In this document: piece after piece, positions 26,598 through 36,012 of the stretch
Numbering within the stretch: position 1 is the first letter of the stretch
Layout of the letters: each line of letters opens with the position of its first letter
Assembly: GCF_020564935.1 (NCBI RefSeq)
Contig: NZ_JAJCXB010000049.1
Location: 1-55,780, forward strand
Source: Streptomyces pinistramenti
GTDB taxonomy: Bacteria > Actinomycetota > Actinomycetes > Streptomycetales > Streptomycetaceae
Length of the DNA: 55,780 nucleotides
Direction: 5' to 3'
Notes under the pieces: generated by a model
The model's database searches: none
What the model was told of the DNA's origin: nothing
What the model saw: only the letters and a program-made list of their open reading frames with translations
Translations under genes and position numbers: made by a program

Positions 26598-28793
26598 TCA
26601 CCAGGCGCCGCCGTTGTGGCCGCCCAGTATGTCGGGGAAGTGCCAGCCGCCGCCGGGCTTGTTGTCGCCCTGGCCGGGCTTCGGCTTGTGCTTGGGCTTC
26701 CCCTTGCCCTTGCCGTCGTCGTTGCCGTGGCCCTTGTCCGTGTCGGGGTCGTCTATCGCGACGGTCGGCAGGGCGGGTGCGGGCTTGTTGGCCAGGGCCC
26801 CGGACATGGCGTCGCGCCAGATGGGGCCGGGAGTGTCGGCGCCGTAGACCTTGTCGTGGAAGTTGCCGCCGATGCTGATGTTGAACATCTTGCGCTTGTG
26901 CATCGGGTCGCCGACCCAGACCGCGCCCGCCGCGTTCGGGGTGTAGCCGACGAACCAGGCGGCGTAGCGGCTGTCGCTGGTGCCGGTCTTGCCGGCGCTG
27001 TCCCGGCCGTCCAGTCCGGCCTCCTTGCCGGTGCCGTCCTCGACGACGCCCTTGAGGAGGGTGTTTATCGTCTTCGCGGTCTTGTCCGACATCGCGCGCC
27101 GGCAGCTGGTCTTCGGGACCGGCAGCGGCTTGCCCGTGGGGTCGGTGATCGACGCGATGGCGATCGGGGTGCAGTAGTTACCGCCGTTGGCGAAGGCGGC
27201 GTAGGCGCCGGCCATGGTCAGCGGCGACATCTCCTGGACGCCGAGTGTCATCGACGGCACCTCCTGGAGCTGCGTGCCGTCCGCCCGCTGGATGCCCATC
27301 TTCTCCGCCATCTTGACCGCGGGGCAGACACCCATGTCGCTGATCAGCTGCACGAAGTAGGTGTTGACCGACTTCGCGGTCGCCTCCTTCATGGCGTACG
27401 GGCCGACCTCCGACTTGTTCTCGTTCTGCGTCTTGTCGTGGCCTTGCCATTCGCCGTTGCAGGTCTGGACCGGGCTCGGATACTGCATCCGGTACGGCGA
27501 CGAGTACTCCTGGTACGGGCTGATGCCCTGGTCCAGTGCGGCCGCGGCCACCACCGGCTTGAACGTCGAACCGGGCTGGTAGCCGGCGCCGCCGCCCATG
27601 TCGTGGTTGACGGAGAGGTTCATCACCGTCTCGTTCTTGCCGAACCCGTAGGGGCGGGACTGGCCCATGCCGAGGATCTTGCCGCTGCCCGGCTCGACGA
27701 TGGTCGCGGCGCTGGCCACCGGGTCGTCGTCGTAGACGTGCTTCTTCATCGACGCCTGGACCGACTGCTGGGTCTGCGGGTCGAGCGTCGTGCGGATCGT
27801 CATGCCGCCCTGGTTCCAGCGCTTGAGCCGGGCCTTGTGGCTCTTCCCGAAGGTCTTGTCGTTCAGGAAGACCTCGCGGACGTAGTCACAGAAGAAGCCG
27901 GCGCCGTTCGCGGCGGTGATGCAGCCGTTCTTGGGCCGGCTGACGGCCAGCTTGATCGGCCGCTTGGCCGCGGCGTCGGCCTGTGCCTGGGTGACGTCCT
28001 TCAGGTCGGCCATCCGCTGCAGCACGGTGTTCCGCCGCCGGGTGGCTTCCGCGGGGTCGTTGACCGGGTCGTAGCGGGTCGGCGACTGGACGATGCCGGC
28101 CAGCAGCGCGGACTCTTCGAGGCTCAGGTCCTTGGCGTGCTTGCTGAAGTAGCGCTGGCTGGCGGCCTCGACGCCGTACGCCTGCTGTCCGAAGAAGGTG
28201 ATGTTGAGGTAGTTCTGCAAGATCCGTCGCTTGCCGAGCTCCTCCTCCACCTGGATCGCGTACTTGAGTTCCTTGACCTTGCGGCCGATCGTCTGCTGGG
28301 TGGCCTGGGCGACCTTGTCCGGGTCGTTGCCCGCCTCCTCGATGAAGACGTTCTTCACGTACTGCTGGGTCAGCGTCGATGCGCCCTCGGAGACGCCGCC
28401 GGACTGGGCGTTCTTGTTGACCGCGCGCAGAATGCCCTTCATGTCGATCGCGCCGTGCTGGTAGAAGCGCGCGTCCTCGATCGCGACGATCGCCTTCTGG
28501 ATGTACGGCGACATGTCCTTGAGGTCGACCACCGTGCGGTCGCGGCTGTAGACCTTGGCGATCTCGCCGCCGTTCGCGTCCTGGATGACCGTCCGCTGGC
28601 TGAGCGGTGGTGCCTTGAGGTCCGAGGGGATGTCGTCGAACCCCTCGACGGACCCCTTGGCCGCGAGGCCGAGCGCTCCGGCGGCGGGAAGGGCGATACC
28701 CGCCAGGACGGCGCCGGCCAGCACGCTGACACCCAGGAACTTAGCGGCCTGCTGGGCCTTGGTCAGACCCCCGCCGTCGCGCTTCTTACCCAT
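26598..28793 (-). CDS. Class A penicillin-binding protein (bifunctional)
   Basis: A 731-aa protein with a cytoplasmic KKRDGG N-terminus and one membrane anchor (~19-45). A GT51 glycosyltransferase domain follows (AIEDARFYQHGAID, EGASTLTQQYVKN, RKVKELKYA, KRRILQNYLN). The transpeptidase domain carries SxxK as PGSTFKPV, the SxN motif as KSVNTYF and the KTG motif as AGKTGTSD. The C-terminus is a Gly/Lys/Pro-rich tail that may contact the wall. It polymerises and cross-links peptidoglycan outside the membrane. The gene is divergent from wblA, as I recall for S. coelicolor SCO3580/SCO3579. Confidence 0.95.
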   Translation of the reverse strand: MGKKRDGGGLTKAQQAAKFLGVSVLAGAVLAGIALPAAGALGLAAKGSVEGFDDIPSDLKAPPLSQRTVIQDANGGEIAKVYSRDRTVVDLKDMSPYIQKAIVAIEDARFYQHGAIDMKGILRAVNKNAQSGGVSEGASTLTQQYVKNVFIEEAGNDPDKVAQATQQTIGRKVKELKYAIQVEEELGKRRILQNYLNITFFGQQAYGVEAASQRYFSKHAKDLSLEESALLAGIVQSPTRYDPVNDPAEATRRRNTVLQRMADLKDVTQAQADAAAKRPIKLAVSRPKNGCITAANGAGFFCDYVREVFLNDKTFGKSHKARLKRWNQGGMTIRTTLDPQTQQSVQASMKKHVYDDDPVASAATIVEPGSGKILGMGQSRPYGFGKNETVMNLSVNHDMGGGAGYQPGSTFKPVVAAAALDQGISPYQEYSSPYRMQYPSPVQTCNGEWQGHDKTQNENKSEVGPYAMKEATAKSVNTYFVQLISDMGVCPAVKMAEKMGIQRADGTQLQEVPSMTLGVQEMSPLTMAGAYAAFANGGNYCTPIAIASITDPTGKPLPVPKTSCRRAMSDKTAKTINTLLKGVVEDGTGKEAGLDGRDSAGKTGTSDSRYAAWFVGYTPNAAGAVWVGDPMHKRKMFNISIGGNFHDKVYGADTPGPIWRDAMSGALANKPAPALPTVAIDDPDTDKGHGNDDGKGKGKPKHKPKPGQGDNKPGGGWHFPDILGGHNGGAW

Positions 28794-29188
28794 GAGGGCA
28801 CCCTACGTTCTCAATCGCCGGACAGGGGCGCAACTGTTCGCCTACGCTGTTTCCCGTCTGCCACAGCGGAACCGTTCCGCCCCCGGTGCGCCCCTCTCCT
28901 CTCCCGATCGGCCGGCGCGCGGGCCGTGGCCCGAACATCCGCTCGTGTCACGGGAATTCCGGTTTGCCTGCGGTGAACTGTCCTGGATTGCGAGAAAAGC
29001 GACGTATGCCGTCCGCTCACTCCGTTGGGTGATCTGCCGCGTACGCATAGTCCGTTCGGGCCATTCAAGATTGGGCCCGAAGGGGGTGTTGCGCCCTGCC
29101 CACCTTCCGTAACGTCCTCAACTGGCAACGGTGAATATGCCGATTGCCGCCGTGGGGGAGCCTCGATTCGGGAGAGGACGGCGCCAGC
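28794..29188. promoter_or_regulatory. Long divergent intergenic region upstream of wblA
   Basis: About 395 nt between the divergent PBP and wblA starts hold no supported gene. A long leader is known for several wbl genes. I see no clear hairpin terminator, so regulator binding and an extended 5' leader are the likely contents. Confidence 0.55.
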
Positions 29189-29530
29189 ATGGGCTGGGTA
29201 ACCGACTGGAACGCACAGGCAGCATGCCGCACGACCGATCCGGATGAACTGTTCGTCCAAGGAGCGGCGCAGAACCGCGCCAAGGCTGTGTGCACCGGGT
29301 GTCCGGTGCGTACGGAGTGCTTGGCCGATGCGCTGGACAACCGCGTGGAGTTCGGCGTGTGGGGCGGAATGACCGAGCGCGAACGCCGGGCGCTGCTGCG
29401 CCGCCGGCCGACCGTGACGTCGTGGCGCCGTCTGTTGGAGACGGCGCGTACGGAATACGAGCGCAGCACGGGGATTCTGCCCATGGGCTGCGAGGGCGAG
29501 GACTTCGACGAGTATGCGGCGGTCGGCTAG
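29189..29530 (+). CDS. wblA: WblA, WhiB-like global developmental regulator
   Basis: The 113-aa protein is an essentially complete WblA. Cysteines at 13, 35, 38 and 44 ligate a [4Fe-4S] cluster. FGVWGGMTERERRALLRRR supplies the turn and basic segment, and the acidic tail CEGEDFDEYAAVG follows. WblA acts with the principal sigma factor and represses antibiotic synthesis while promoting aerial development in Streptomyces. ATG 29189 is 11 nt after GAGAGGAC. The downstream neighbours are two ArsA-like ATPases on the opposite strand. Confidence 0.97.
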   Translation: MGWVTDWNAQAACRTTDPDELFVQGAAQNRAKAVCTGCPVRTECLADALDNRVEFGVWGGMTERERRALLRRRPTVTSWRRLLETARTEYERSTGILPMGCEGEDFDEYAAVG

Positions 29531-29803
29531 CCGGCCGACAGCGGATTTTCACGCACCCTCAACGCGCCGCATACGGAGCGGGGTTGATCACTCCGGATGC
29601 AGCCGATCGCGTCGGCGCAGTGGTGCATGCCCTTGGGCCGGGACCTGGGTCCTGGGCATGTCTCATCTGTCTGGACGGGCGCGTGTCCGTGGTGTGCAGG
29701 AGTACGCGCGGTGCGGGCGCAGGGCCGGGTGACCTGTTGCACAGCACGTGCGGCCTTCAGGGGCAGGGTGTATCCCCGGGCCGGTGCGGTGTTCTTCGGG
29801 TGG

Positions 29804-31225
29804 TCAGGGCTGCGGCGGAGCCATGTCGCCGTCGGCGGGGTCGAGCGCGAGGCGTGCGCCGATCGCGCGCAGACCTGTGAGGTCGTGGACGTCGCCGGGC
29901 AGCGCGGCGACCTCCGTCACGGGGACTTCGGGGTGCAACGCGGTGAAACGGTCTCGTGTCCGCCGTTCGCGCGCGAGGACCTGCATGCGCTCCGCGTGCA
30001 ACCGCAGCAGCCCGGTGGCGAGTTGAGCTGCCGAGGCCGTGGGTGGTGCTGGGTGTGCCGCCGGGGCAGCGGGGGAGAGGCCGCCGACGGTACGTGATCC
30101 ATTCTTCCCGCCGTCGTGATCCATAATGCCGTTCCGCTCAAGATTTTCGGCGGCTTCCGCAACGGGCCCCGCGGCGGGTGAAGGAGCAGGGTCCGGCCTG
30201 GTGCCCGCTTCCGATTCCTGGGCCGCCGCGCGCTCCTCGGCCGCCGTCTCGGCCTCTTCCGCCGCGTGCTCGGTCAGCGTCTCCGCCGCGGCGAGCGCCC
30301 GCTCGGCGCTCAGTTGGGAAGCGCCGCTTCCGTGCACCCTGTTCAGGACGAGGCCCGCCAGCGGCATCTGTTCGGCCGCCAGTCGCTCGACGAAGTACGC
30401 CGCCTCGCGCAGCGCGTCCCGCTCCGGCGCGGCCACCACGAGGAAGGCCGTGCCGGGCGCCTGGAGCAGCCGGTACGTGGCGTCGGCGCGGGTGCGGAAG
30501 CCGCCGAACATGGTGTCCATCGCGGCCACGAACATCTGGACATCGCGCAGCAGTTGGCCGCCCATCAGCTTGCTGAGCGTGCCGGTCATCATCGACATGC
30601 CGACATTGAGGAACTTCATTCCGGCCCGCCCGCCGACCTTCGCCGGTGCCATCAGCACCCGGATGAACTTGCCGTCCAGGAAGGACCCGAGGCGCTTGGG
30701 CGCGTCCAGGAAGTCGAGCGCGGAGCGGCTGGGCGGGGTGTCGACGATGATCAGATCCCACTCGTCGCGGGCGCGGAGCTGGCCGAGCTTCTCCATGGCC
30801 ATGTACTCCTGCGTGCCCGCGAAACCGGCCGACAGGGATTGGTAGAAGGGGTTCTCCAGGATGGCGCGGGCCCGCTCCGCGTCCGCGTGCCCCTCGACGA
30901 TCTCGTCGAAGGTGCGCTTCATGTCCAGCATCATCGCGTGCAGTTCGCCGCCTGCCGCGTCGTCGACACCCTTGACCTGGCGGGGGACGTTGTCCAGTTC
31001 GGAGATGCCCATCGACTGCGCGAGCCGCCTGGCCGGGTCGATGGTCAGGACGACGGCCTTGCGGCCACGCTCGGCCGCCCGTACGCCCAGGGCGGCAGCC
31101 GTCGTGGTCTTGCCGACGCCCCCGGAACCGCAGCACACCACGATGCGGGTGCGCGGATCGTCGATCAGCGCGTCGACCTCAAGCCACGGGGCCGAGGCGT
31201 TCAGCGTCGTGTCGTCGGCGGTCAT
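29804..31225 (-). CDS. ArsA/GET3-like ATPase, distal gene of pair
   Basis: This 473-aa protein has a deviant Walker A, CGSGGVGKTTTAAAL, at ~34, the switch motif TIDPARRLAQSM, and VDTPPSRSALDFLDAP. Together these place it in the ArsA/TRC40 ATPase family. The last ~150 residues contain a low-complexity Ala/Glu/Pro linker and a basic helical end. Its ATG overlaps the stop of the upstream ATPase gene by four bases (ATGA, 31222-31225), so the two are translationally coupled and may form a heterodimer. No arsenic genes are nearby, so tail-anchored-protein-like or regulatory work is more plausible than arsenite export. Confidence 0.9.
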   Translation of the reverse strand: MTADDTTLNASAPWLEVDALIDDPRTRIVVCCGSGGVGKTTTAAALGVRAAERGRKAVVLTIDPARRLAQSMGISELDNVPRQVKGVDDAAGGELHAMMLDMKRTFDEIVEGHADAERARAILENPFYQSLSAGFAGTQEYMAMEKLGQLRARDEWDLIIVDTPPSRSALDFLDAPKRLGSFLDGKFIRVLMAPAKVGGRAGMKFLNVGMSMMTGTLSKLMGGQLLRDVQMFVAAMDTMFGGFRTRADATYRLLQAPGTAFLVVAAPERDALREAAYFVERLAAEQMPLAGLVLNRVHGSGASQLSAERALAAAETLTEHAAEEAETAAEERAAAQESEAGTRPDPAPSPAAGPVAEAAENLERNGIMDHDGGKNGSRTVGGLSPAAPAAHPAPPTASAAQLATGLLRLHAERMQVLARERRTRDRFTALHPEVPVTEVAALPGDVHDLTGLRAIGARLALDPADGDMAPPQP

Positions 31226-32250
31226 ATGGGCCCCTGTTTCCGCAGGTCCCTCGCCAGGCGGTAGAGGCCGGCGAGGTCCACTCCCTCGGGGAGCAGCTCC
31301 AACTCGTAGGTGGGCAGGCCGATCGCGGTCAGCTCGGCGTGCTGGGCGCGTTCCAGATCGACCCGCTCGGCGTGCTCGCGGGCCTGCTCCAGGAGCGGGT
31401 CGATCAGCCGCTCGGCCAGGCCGCCGCGGCGGGCGCCGCCCAGACCTGCCTGGGAGAGCGCCCTGGCCACGCCCGTCCGGGCGCTCCTGGCGGCGATGTC
31501 GAGGTCTTCGGTGTCCAGTACGGCGGGGCGGGTCATGTTGATGACGATGCCGCCCACGGGGAGGCCGGCGGCCCGCAGTTCGGCGACGCCGTCCGCGGTC
31601 TCCTGGACCGGCATCTCCTCCAGGAGGGTCACCAGGTGCACCGCGGTCTCGGGGGACTTGAGCACCCGCATCACGGCCTGCGCCTGATTGTGGATCGGAC
31701 CCATCTTCGCCAGTCCCGCGACCTCGTCGTTGACGTTCAGGAAGCGGGTGATGCGGCCCGTGGGCGGCGCGTCCATCACGACGGCGTCGTAGACGTACGC
31801 GCCGTGCTTGTCCTTGCGGCGTACCGCTTCACAGGCTTTGCCGGTCAGCAGGACGTCCCGCAGGCCAGGCGCGATGGTGGTGGCGAAGTCGATCGCGCCG
31901 AGCTTCTTGAGGGCGCGGCCCGCGCTGCCGAGTTTGTAGAACATCTGGAGGTAGTCCAGGAGGGCGCGCTCGGCGTCGATCGCGAGGGCATGCACCTCGC
32001 CCGCCCGTCTTCCGCCACCGCCCCGGGCGGAATCGCCGGCCGACGCACCGTCCGGGCCCGGCGCCACGGCGATTTTGCGCTCCTCGTAGGGGAGCGCTTC
32101 GGTCTCGAACACCTGGGCAATGCCCTGTCTGCCCTCGACCTCGACCAGGAGGGTACGGCGTCCCTCGGTGGCCAGGGCGAGGGCGAGGGCAGCGGCGACC
32201 GTGGTCTTGCCGGTGCCGCCCTTGCCGCTGACGACATGGAGCCTGCTCAC
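31222..32250 (-). CDS. ArsA/GET3-like ATPase, first gene of pair
   Basis: A 342-aa ATPase with Walker A VSGKGGTGKTTVAAAL close to the N-terminus and the switch-type motif MDAPPTGRITRFL. An internal Gly/Arg-rich insert lies near residues 65-85. It begins at GTG 32250 and is coupled by overlap to the following ATPase. Such paired ATPases beside wblA are conserved in Streptomyces as far as I recall. The mycobacterial relatives occur beside WhiB4, which suggests a functional link with the Wbl regulator. Confidence 0.9.
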   Translation of the reverse strand: MSRLHVVSGKGGTGKTTVAAALALALATEGRRTLLVEVEGRQGIAQVFETEALPYEERKIAVAPGPDGASAGDSARGGGGRRAGEVHALAIDAERALLDYLQMFYKLGSAGRALKKLGAIDFATTIAPGLRDVLLTGKACEAVRRKDKHGAYVYDAVVMDAPPTGRITRFLNVNDEVAGLAKMGPIHNQAQAVMRVLKSPETAVHLVTLLEEMPVQETADGVAELRAAGLPVGGIVINMTRPAVLDTEDLDIAARSARTGVARALSQAGLGGARRGGLAERLIDPLLEQAREHAERVDLERAQHAELTAIGLPTYELELLPEGVDLAGLYRLARDLRKQGPI

Positions 32251-32413
32251 GTCAAGGAGCCTAACCAGTCCGCACGGGGGCTACGCACGGGACGGTCCCT
32301 GGTCTGCGTCGGGGATCTGCCCTACGGGTCGACGGCGGCCTGTCCCGCAGGGACGGTGCAGGGGCGGGCGGGCGCCGTCCGCTGCGGGTGCGGGCAGGCA
32401 TTACGCTCGCCCC

Positions 32414-32572
32414 ATGACCAAGTGGGAATACGCGACCGTGCCGCTTCTTGTACACGCGACGAAGCAGATTCTGGACACCTGGGGCGAGGACGGCTGGGAG
32501 CTCGTCCAGGTCGTGCCGGGCCCGAACAACCCCGACCAGCTGGTGGCCTACCTGAAGCGGGAGAAGGCGTGA
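32414..32572 (+). CDS. DUF4177 small protein
   Basis: This is a 52-aa protein starting at ATG 32414. WEYATVPLL, DTWGEDGWELVQVV and YLKREKA match the DUF4177 profile, a small alpha/beta unit of unknown function. Its stop overlaps the next start (GTGA at 32569-32572), so it is coupled with the RidA-like gene. Confidence 0.9.
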   Translation: MTKWEYATVPLLVHATKQILDTWGEDGWELVQVVPGPNNPDQLVAYLKREKA

Positions 32573-33033
32573 GCGCCGTAGAGGACAAGATCGCGGAGCT
32601 GGGCCTGAAGCTGCCGCAGGTCGTGCCCCCGCTGGCCACGTACCAGCCCGCGGTGCGCTCGGGCCGTTACGTCTTCACCTCCGGCCAGCTGCCCATGGTG
32701 GACGGCGCGCTGCCGGCCACCGGCAAGGTCGGCGCCGAGGTCACTCCGGAGGCCGCCGCGGAACTGGCCGCCACCTGTGCGCTCAACGCACTGGCCGCAG
32801 TGAAGTCCGTGATCGGTGATCTGGACCGGATCGAGCGCGTCGTCAAGGTCGTCGGGTTCGTCGCGTCCGCGCCGGACTTCACCGGGCAGCCGGGCGTCGT
32901 GAACGGCGCCAGCGAGCTGCTGGGCGCGATCCTCGGCGACAAGGGCGTGCACGCCCGGTCCGCGGTCGGCGTGGCGGTCCTTCCCGTCGACGCCCCGGTC
33001 GAGGTCGAGATCCAGGTCGAGATCGCGGAGTAG
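32569..33033 (+). CDS. RidA/YjgF-type enamine deaminase
   Basis: A 154-aa RidA-fold protein carrying VRSGRYVFTSGQLPMVDG, CALNALAAVKSVIGDLDR and VGVAVLPVDAPVEVE. Members hydrolyse reactive enamine/imine intermediates such as 2-aminoacrylate from PLP enzymes. The usual catalytic arginine region is replaced by ARSAVGVAVLP, as in the longer actinobacterial YjgF_YER057c subgroup, so activity on standard substrates is uncertain. It is coupled to DUF4177. Confidence 0.9.
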   Translation: MSAVEDKIAELGLKLPQVVPPLATYQPAVRSGRYVFTSGQLPMVDGALPATGKVGAEVTPEAAAELAATCALNALAAVKSVIGDLDRIERVVKVVGFVASAPDFTGQPGVVNGASELLGAILGDKGVHARSAVGVAVLPVDAPVEVEIQVEIAE

Positions 33034-33135
33034 CAACCGGCCGGGGCGGCTCGACGGCCGTCCCGGAGTACGGCCGGGCGGGGGCGCCGGAAACAGGCCC
33101 TCGAACATCCGCGCGTGAGCGCATAGCATCCGGCC

Positions 33136-34125
33136 ATGTCGTCGACGACCAATGGCCAGTGGTATCCGCCGGAATGGCCGGACCTCATCCGGGCGTTCGC
33201 GAACGGCGAGCTGACCCCTGCCGAGCCCCGGCGGGCCGCGACCGTCCTGCTGCTGCGGGACTCCGGCACCGGCGGCCCCACCGTGCACATGCTGCGCAGA
33301 CGCGCCTCCATGGCCTTCGCCGGAGGCGCGTACGCCTATCCGGGCGGCTCCGTGGACCCGCGCGATGAACGCCCCGTCTCCTGGGCCGGCCCCTCGCGCG
33401 CCGAATGGGCCGTACGGATGGGGGTCGACCCGGCCGCGGCGCAGGCCATCGTCTGCGCCGCGGTGCGTGAGACGTTCGAAGAGGCCGGGGTGCTGCTCGC
33501 CGGACCGTCGGCCGGGACGGTCGTCGCGGACACCACCGGGGACGACTGGGAGGCCGACCGGGCGGCCCTGGTCGCCCACGAACTGTCCTTCGCCGACTTC
33601 CTGGACCGCCGCGGCCTGGTGCTCCGCTCCGACCTCCTGGCGGCCTGGGCCCACTGGGTCACCCCGGAGTTCGAACCGCGGCGCTACGACACCTGGTTCT
33701 TCGTCGCCGCGTTGCCCGACGGCCAGCGCACCCGGAACGTGTCCACGGAAGCGGACCGCACGGTGTGGATCCGGCCGGGGGAGGCCGCTGCCGGCTACGA
33801 CCGCGGCGAGCTGCTGATGATGCCGCCGACCATCTCCACGCTGCGCTCCCTGGAGCCGTACGCCACCGCGGCCGAGGCGCTGGGTGCGGCCGGGCGGCAG
33901 AATCTGACGCCGGTGCTGGCCCGCGCCCGCCTGGTGGACGGCGGGATCGAGCTGAGCTGGCCGGGCCACGACGAATTCACCAAACACATCGCGCAGCCGG
34001 AGAGCGGCGGTGCCGCAGGCCCGGGGGAACGGGGGGCCACGGAGGACGGCGCCGCCTCCGGAGACTCCGACGGCTCCGAAGGACCCGCAGGCAACCGCCG
34101 CCCCTCAGGAGGAACCACCGCATGA
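33136..34125 (+). CDS. NUDIX hydrolase
   Basis: This 329-aa protein has an incomplete but clear NUDIX signature: AYAYPGGSVD upstream and VRETFEEAGVLLAG as the REx2Ex2E-U core. It probably hydrolyses a nucleoside diphosphate derivative. The C-terminal ~45 residues are a Gly/Ser/Glu-rich tail. The stop overlaps the start of the MBL-fold gene by four bases (34122-34125), so the two are coupled. Confidence 0.9.
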   Translation: MSSTTNGQWYPPEWPDLIRAFANGELTPAEPRRAATVLLLRDSGTGGPTVHMLRRRASMAFAGGAYAYPGGSVDPRDERPVSWAGPSRAEWAVRMGVDPAAAQAIVCAAVRETFEEAGVLLAGPSAGTVVADTTGDDWEADRAALVAHELSFADFLDRRGLVLRSDLLAAWAHWVTPEFEPRRYDTWFFVAALPDGQRTRNVSTEADRTVWIRPGEAAAGYDRGELLMMPPTISTLRSLEPYATAAEALGAAGRQNLTPVLARARLVDGGIELSWPGHDEFTKHIAQPESGGAAGPGERGATEDGAASGDSDGSEGPAGNRRPSGGTTA

Positions 34126-34952
34126 CCAATGCAGCAGCCCTCCCCGGACAGCCCCGCGGCGGCGTCATCGCGGGCCCGGCCACCGCCCGTGCCCGGTGCG
34201 TCCTGGCGCCCAACCCGTCGGCGATGACCCTGGACGGCACCAACACCTGGATCGTCGCCGAACCGGACTCCCACCTGGCCGTCGTCATCGACCCCGGCCC
34301 GCTCGACGACGGGCACCTCAGGGCCGTCATCGACACCGTCGAACAGGCCGGCAAGCGGGTCGCGCTGACTCTCCTGACCCACGGCCATCACGACCACGCC
34401 GAAGGGGCGGCCCGGTTCGCCGAGCTGACCCGTACGCACGTCAGGGCCCTCGACCCGGCGCTGCGCCTCGGGGACGAAGGGCTCGAAGCCGGCGACGTGA
34501 TCACCACGGGCGGTCTGGAGATGCGCGTCGTGCCCACCCCGGGGCACACCGCCGATTCGCTGTCCTTCCATCTCCCCGCCGATGCCGCCGTCCTCACCGG
34601 GGACACGATCCTGGGACGGGGCACCACGGTGGTGGCCCACCCCGACGGGCGGCTCGGCGACTACCTGGACTCGCTGCGCAGGCTGCGCTCCCTGGCCGTC
34701 GACGACGGGGTGACCACCGTCCTGCCCGGTCACGGCCCGGTGCTCGACGACGCCCAGGGTGCGGTGGAGTTCTACCTGGCGCACCGCGCCAACCGGCTGG
34801 CCCAGGTGGAGACCGCCGTCGAGAGCGGGCACCGCACACCGGCCGAGGTCGTCGCCACCGTCTACGCGGACGTCGACCGCTCCCTGTGGCCGGCGGCCGA
34901 GCTGTCGGTGCGGGCGCAGCTGGACTACCTGGGGGAGCACGGGCTGATCTGA
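34122..34952 (+). CDS. MBL-fold hydrolase
   Basis: A 276-aa metallo-beta-lactamase-fold protein. The metal motif LTHGHHDHAEG, then TPGHTADS, LTGDTILG and LPGHGP, gives the full set of ligands for a di-zinc site. The layout resembles glyoxalase II/LACTB2-type hydrolases. The gene has an AGGAGG ribosome binding site and is coupled to the NUDIX gene. Confidence 0.93.
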   Translation: MTNAAALPGQPRGGVIAGPATARARCVLAPNPSAMTLDGTNTWIVAEPDSHLAVVIDPGPLDDGHLRAVIDTVEQAGKRVALTLLTHGHHDHAEGAARFAELTRTHVRALDPALRLGDEGLEAGDVITTGGLEMRVVPTPGHTADSLSFHLPADAAVLTGDTILGRGTTVVAHPDGRLGDYLDSLRRLRSLAVDDGVTTVLPGHGPVLDDAQGAVEFYLAHRANRLAQVETAVESGHRTPAEVVATVYADVDRSLWPAAELSVRAQLDYLGEHGLI

Positions 34953-35009
34953 GCCGGAGGGCCGCTCCGGGGCGCGGGCCGCCAGGGGGACGCGCCTACG
35001 GGCGAGGGC

Positions 35010-35819
35010 CTACGGGCGGGGCGCCTTCGGGCCGTGGACGGCCAGGTACTCGGCCGCGAGCCAGGGGGCCAGGCCCGCCAGCAGCTCGTCCAGCAGGTGC
35101 GGATGGTCGGCGGGCGCACGGGCCGCGCGGGCGGCGGCGCGCATCTCTTGCGCGTGCGCCGGGTAATAGCGTCCGAACACCTCGGCCGACTCGGCGAGGT
35201 CGCTCGTCCAGCCGCCCCAGCGCGGCATCACCAGCGTGAACCCGGTGCGTACCAGCTGACGCGTGGCACTCCGGGTCAGCCGCCGGCGCTCGGCACCGCT
35301 CCGTGCCTCGGCGGCCTGCTGCCGCAGGCCGGGCAGCAGACGGAAGAAATCGCCGTTGGTCTCCCGCGCGAGAAGCGAAGTGGGGCGGTAACGGGGCAGC
35401 CGCGCGGCGAGGTCGGGGCCCGCCAACGGGGTGCACAGGCAGGCGACGAACCAGGCCATGTCGTGCCGCTCCAGCTCACTCAGCAACCGGTCGACGCCGA
35501 ACAGCAGGATCCCCGCACCGTCGATCTGAGGGAACGCGGCATCCAGCTCCGCCCCCAGGGCATCCGCTTGCGCCCGGTCCTCCGGGGTGGGCTCGGCGTG
35601 CAGCGCGAGCAGCAGGTCGACATCGGAGACCCCGGGGACGGCCGTGCCGCGCGGGATGCTGCCGTAGAGGTACACGCTGTGCAGCAGGGCGGGCCCGAAG
35701 CGCGCGGTGAGCCCGTCCCGTGCCGCCGCCACGACGGGCGCGAACTCCGGGGCCACCCGCTCCAGTGACCCTTCCCGGAGGAAGCAGCCGTCCCGGTCCA
35801 GTCCTGTGCCGTCACTCAT
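35010..35819 (-). CDS. Nucleotidyltransferase-domain protein
   Basis: The 269-aa protein carries the pol-beta-type motif YGSIPRGTAVPGVSDVDLLL (G-S … D-x-D) near residues 50-72. A helical region follows, with a WFVACLC stretch and many arginines. It may be an aminoglycoside-nucleotidyltransferase-like or MNT-type protein that adenylylates a small molecule or a protein. No toxin partner is adjacent. Confidence 0.85.
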   Translation of the reverse strand: MSDGTGLDRDGCFLREGSLERVAPEFAPVVAAARDGLTARFGPALLHSVYLYGSIPRGTAVPGVSDVDLLLALHAEPTPEDRAQADALGAELDAAFPQIDGAGILLFGVDRLLSELERHDMAWFVACLCTPLAGPDLAARLPRYRPTSLLARETNGDFFRLLPGLRQQAAEARSGAERRRLTRSATRQLVRTGFTLVMPRWGGWTSDLAESAEVFGRYYPAHAQEMRAAARAARAPADHPHLLDELLAGLAPWLAAEYLAVHGPKAPRP

Positions 35820-35871
35820 GGCGCAACTGTGCCGACGGGCCGGGAGGGCGGCCAGTGCTTTACGGGCGTAC

Positions 35872-35905
35872 GGCGAAGGGCCCCGCCGGAGCGGGGCCCT
35901 TCGCC
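35872..35905. terminator. 15-bp hairpin terminator of crp
   Basis: GGCGAAGGGCCCCGC and GCGGGGCCCTTCGCC pair without mismatch around a CGGA loop, 107 nt past the crp stop on the minus strand. Confidence 0.85.
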
Positions 35906-36012
35906 TTGCAGCTGCGGCTCCGTATACGGGCGCTGAGCGGCCGAACGGAACGATGATGGCCCCGGGGTGCCTGTACGCGGCGGCGTACAGGCCGTGGGGC
36001 CCTGCGCGGGCG

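Noticed and set aside
29531..29803. Small genes between wblA and the ATPase pair
   Set aside because: All open frames overlap each other on both strands, and none has a motif or good start.
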